A DNA stretch of 7,950 bases, from positions 1-7,950 of the forward strand of contig JAPUIN010000078.1 of assembly GCA_027297005.1 (NCBI GenBank), read 5' to 3'. Position numbers and translations under genes: made by a program. The DNA is from Acidobacteriota bacterium (GTDB taxonomy: Bacteria > Acidobacteriota > Polarisedimenticolia > Gp22-AA2). Of the stretch, positions 6,937-7,950 are shown piece after piece (position 1 is the first letter of the stretch; every line of letters starts with the position of its first letter). The notes below the pieces were generated by a model that did no database searches, was not told the origin of the DNA, and worked only from the letters and a program-made list of their open reading frames with translations.

Positions 6937-7950
6937 TCAGTCTTTGCGTGCCTCGTGAGTCGTGAGATTGCCGGTCAGCCAGGACAAGACCCCCATCCCG
7001 ATCAGCAGAACCCCGATACCCGACCAGCCGGTCGATACGATCTCTTCGGGAGCGATCAGCACGCGGCCGCGCAAAACCAACCCGCAGATCGCGAACATCC
7101 AGCCAACCAGAACGAGCGTCCCCTTGATCGCACGACCTCCCAGCACGTGGCCGCCCCCCGGCACAAACAGGCTGAGCAGACGCGTAGCGAGGAAGTGACG
7201 TTTCCGGTACCGTGCCACCTCCTCCATTTTCTGGGCCTTCATGCCAGGCGCCACCCCGTCCCGGAGCACGAAGAGATGAGTGCACTGCGCGCAGACATCG
7301 GCGTGCTTCGATGTGCCCTGGCATCGACGGCAGGAGGGTCGACCGCAGCGGCGGCATCGTCTGGCGGAATTCCGGCGCGGGGCCAAACCCAACCCCGGCA
7401 GAATGAAAAGAGCCAGGCATCCGAATCCTCCTGCCAGAGTGCCGGGCGAGCGGAGAATCCTACCGGCCTGCAGGGTCGCTCCCCCTGAGCGGTGGAGCTC
7501 CACGACCCTCTCCCAGATCTCGCCAGGCCGGTATTGCGTGTCGACCGGGATTCGCCGCGAACCCGCATCACTGCTGGTCTGGAGCAGTTCGTTGATCCTT
7601 CCTTCATCGAGGCGTCGGGCCTCGTCCAGTTCGGAGTCGGCCGCCTCGAGGTGGAACACCTCGAGGTGCGCCAGGTGGCTGTTGTAGTGGGCGAGCGCCA
7701 CAGTCGGATCACTCGACCAAGCCCTCGCGTAGAACCTCTGCGCCACCGCGAACTCCTGCCGCAGAGCGTGAATATTGCCGAGATTGATGAGGGCGCGCGC
7801 TTCCCCGGGATCCACCTCTAGCACTCGCCGATACATGACCATCGCATCATCGAATCGACCTCCAGCACGATAAGCGGTGGCGAGCAAAAAGGGATAGATT
7901 GCCTCCCCCGGATGATCACCCACGAGCCCCTTGAGGGCCGATTCGTCATG
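6937..7950 (-). CDS. TPR protein with Cys-rich knuckles and membrane segments, 5' end cut off
   Basis: The frame is open to the window edge, so the N-terminus is missing; 337 residues are visible. A GTG at 7923 is in frame, but coding-like sequence continues upstream (DESALKGLVGDHPGEA), so it is probably not the start. Numbered from the edge, about three TPR units cover 14-115. A hydrophobic segment (172-190) follows, then a likely zinc site C199-x2-C202-x4-C207-x2-C210-x9-C220-x2-C223. After this come PGGGHVLGGRAIKG (264-277) and two more hydrophobic helices (278-293 and 310-328). The PGxGH...GR..KG pattern resembles loops of TM2-like membrane domains. It is probably an inner-membrane scaffold or sensor acting with the adjacent DUF4388 protein; I do not recognise a characterised homologue. 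Confidence 0.8.
   Translation of the reverse strand, partial: HDESALKGLVGDHPGEAIYPFLLATAYRAGGRFDDAMVMYRRVLEVDPGEARALINLGNIHALRQEFAVAQRFYARAWSSDPTVALAHYNSHLAHLEVFHLEAADSELDEARRLDEGRINELLQTSSDAGSRRIPVDTQYRPGEIWERVVELHRSGGATLQAGRILRSPGTLAGGFGCLALFILPGLGLAPRRNSARRCRRCGRPSCRRCQGTSKHADVCAQCTHLFVLRDGVAPGMKAQKMEEVARYRKRHFLATRLLSLFVPGGGHVLGGRAIKGTLVLVGWMFAICGLVLRGRVLIAPEEIVSTGWSGIGVLLIGMGVLSWLTGNLTTHEARKD

Overview
All real genes in this window lie on the minus strand, so the biology reads from position 7950 down to 1. The DNA is GC-rich and tightly packed. Its centre is a heat-shock operon with the order dnaK, hsp20, dnaJ, hspR, then a sigma-70-family factor, then a DnaC/DnaI-type AAA+ ATPase. HspR control of dnaK is best known from Actinobacteria. 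The DUF4388 protein, the TPR/zinc-ribbon membrane protein and the DnaC-like ATPase with an N-terminal Cys cluster look more like Acidobacteriota, Myxococcota or the old Deltaproteobacteria. I favour that broad group, with low confidence and no finer placement.

Layout. Positions 7950-6937 hold the 3' part of a TPR protein with membrane segments and a Cys-rich knuckle; its start lies outside the window. Seven bases later, 6929-5694 encodes a DUF4388 protein with a transmembrane helix and a C-terminal domain resembling the type II secretion pseudopilin GspG. A 131-base intergenic region (5563-5693) follows. It holds the clearest regulatory signal in the window: a near-consensus sigma-70 promoter, TTGACA - 17 bases - TATACT, overlapped by an inverted repeat with the arms and exact spacing of the HspR operator (HAIR). 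Then come dnaK (5562-3640), a small heat-shock protein (3643-3167, overlapping the dnaK stop as ATGA), dnaJ (3159-2059), hspR (2033-1641), a 287-residue sigma factor (1637-774, GTG start) and the helicase-loader-like ATPase (758 to the window edge, 3' end missing).

How it may work. HspR made from the fourth gene probably returns to the operator ahead of dnaK. In known systems DnaK acts as co-repressor, so unfolded protein that occupies DnaK relieves repression. Here the same transcript also carries a sigma factor, which could turn release of HspR into a wider transcriptional response. That sigma factor has changes at residues equivalent to E. coli sigma70 T440, H455 and E458, which contact the -10 and extended -10 region, so it may prefer a different promoter. 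grpE is absent from its usual place and an hsp20 gene stands between dnaK and dnaJ. No RNA gene, mobile element, CRISPR array or clear terminator was seen, and no gene-free stretch exceeds 300 bases.
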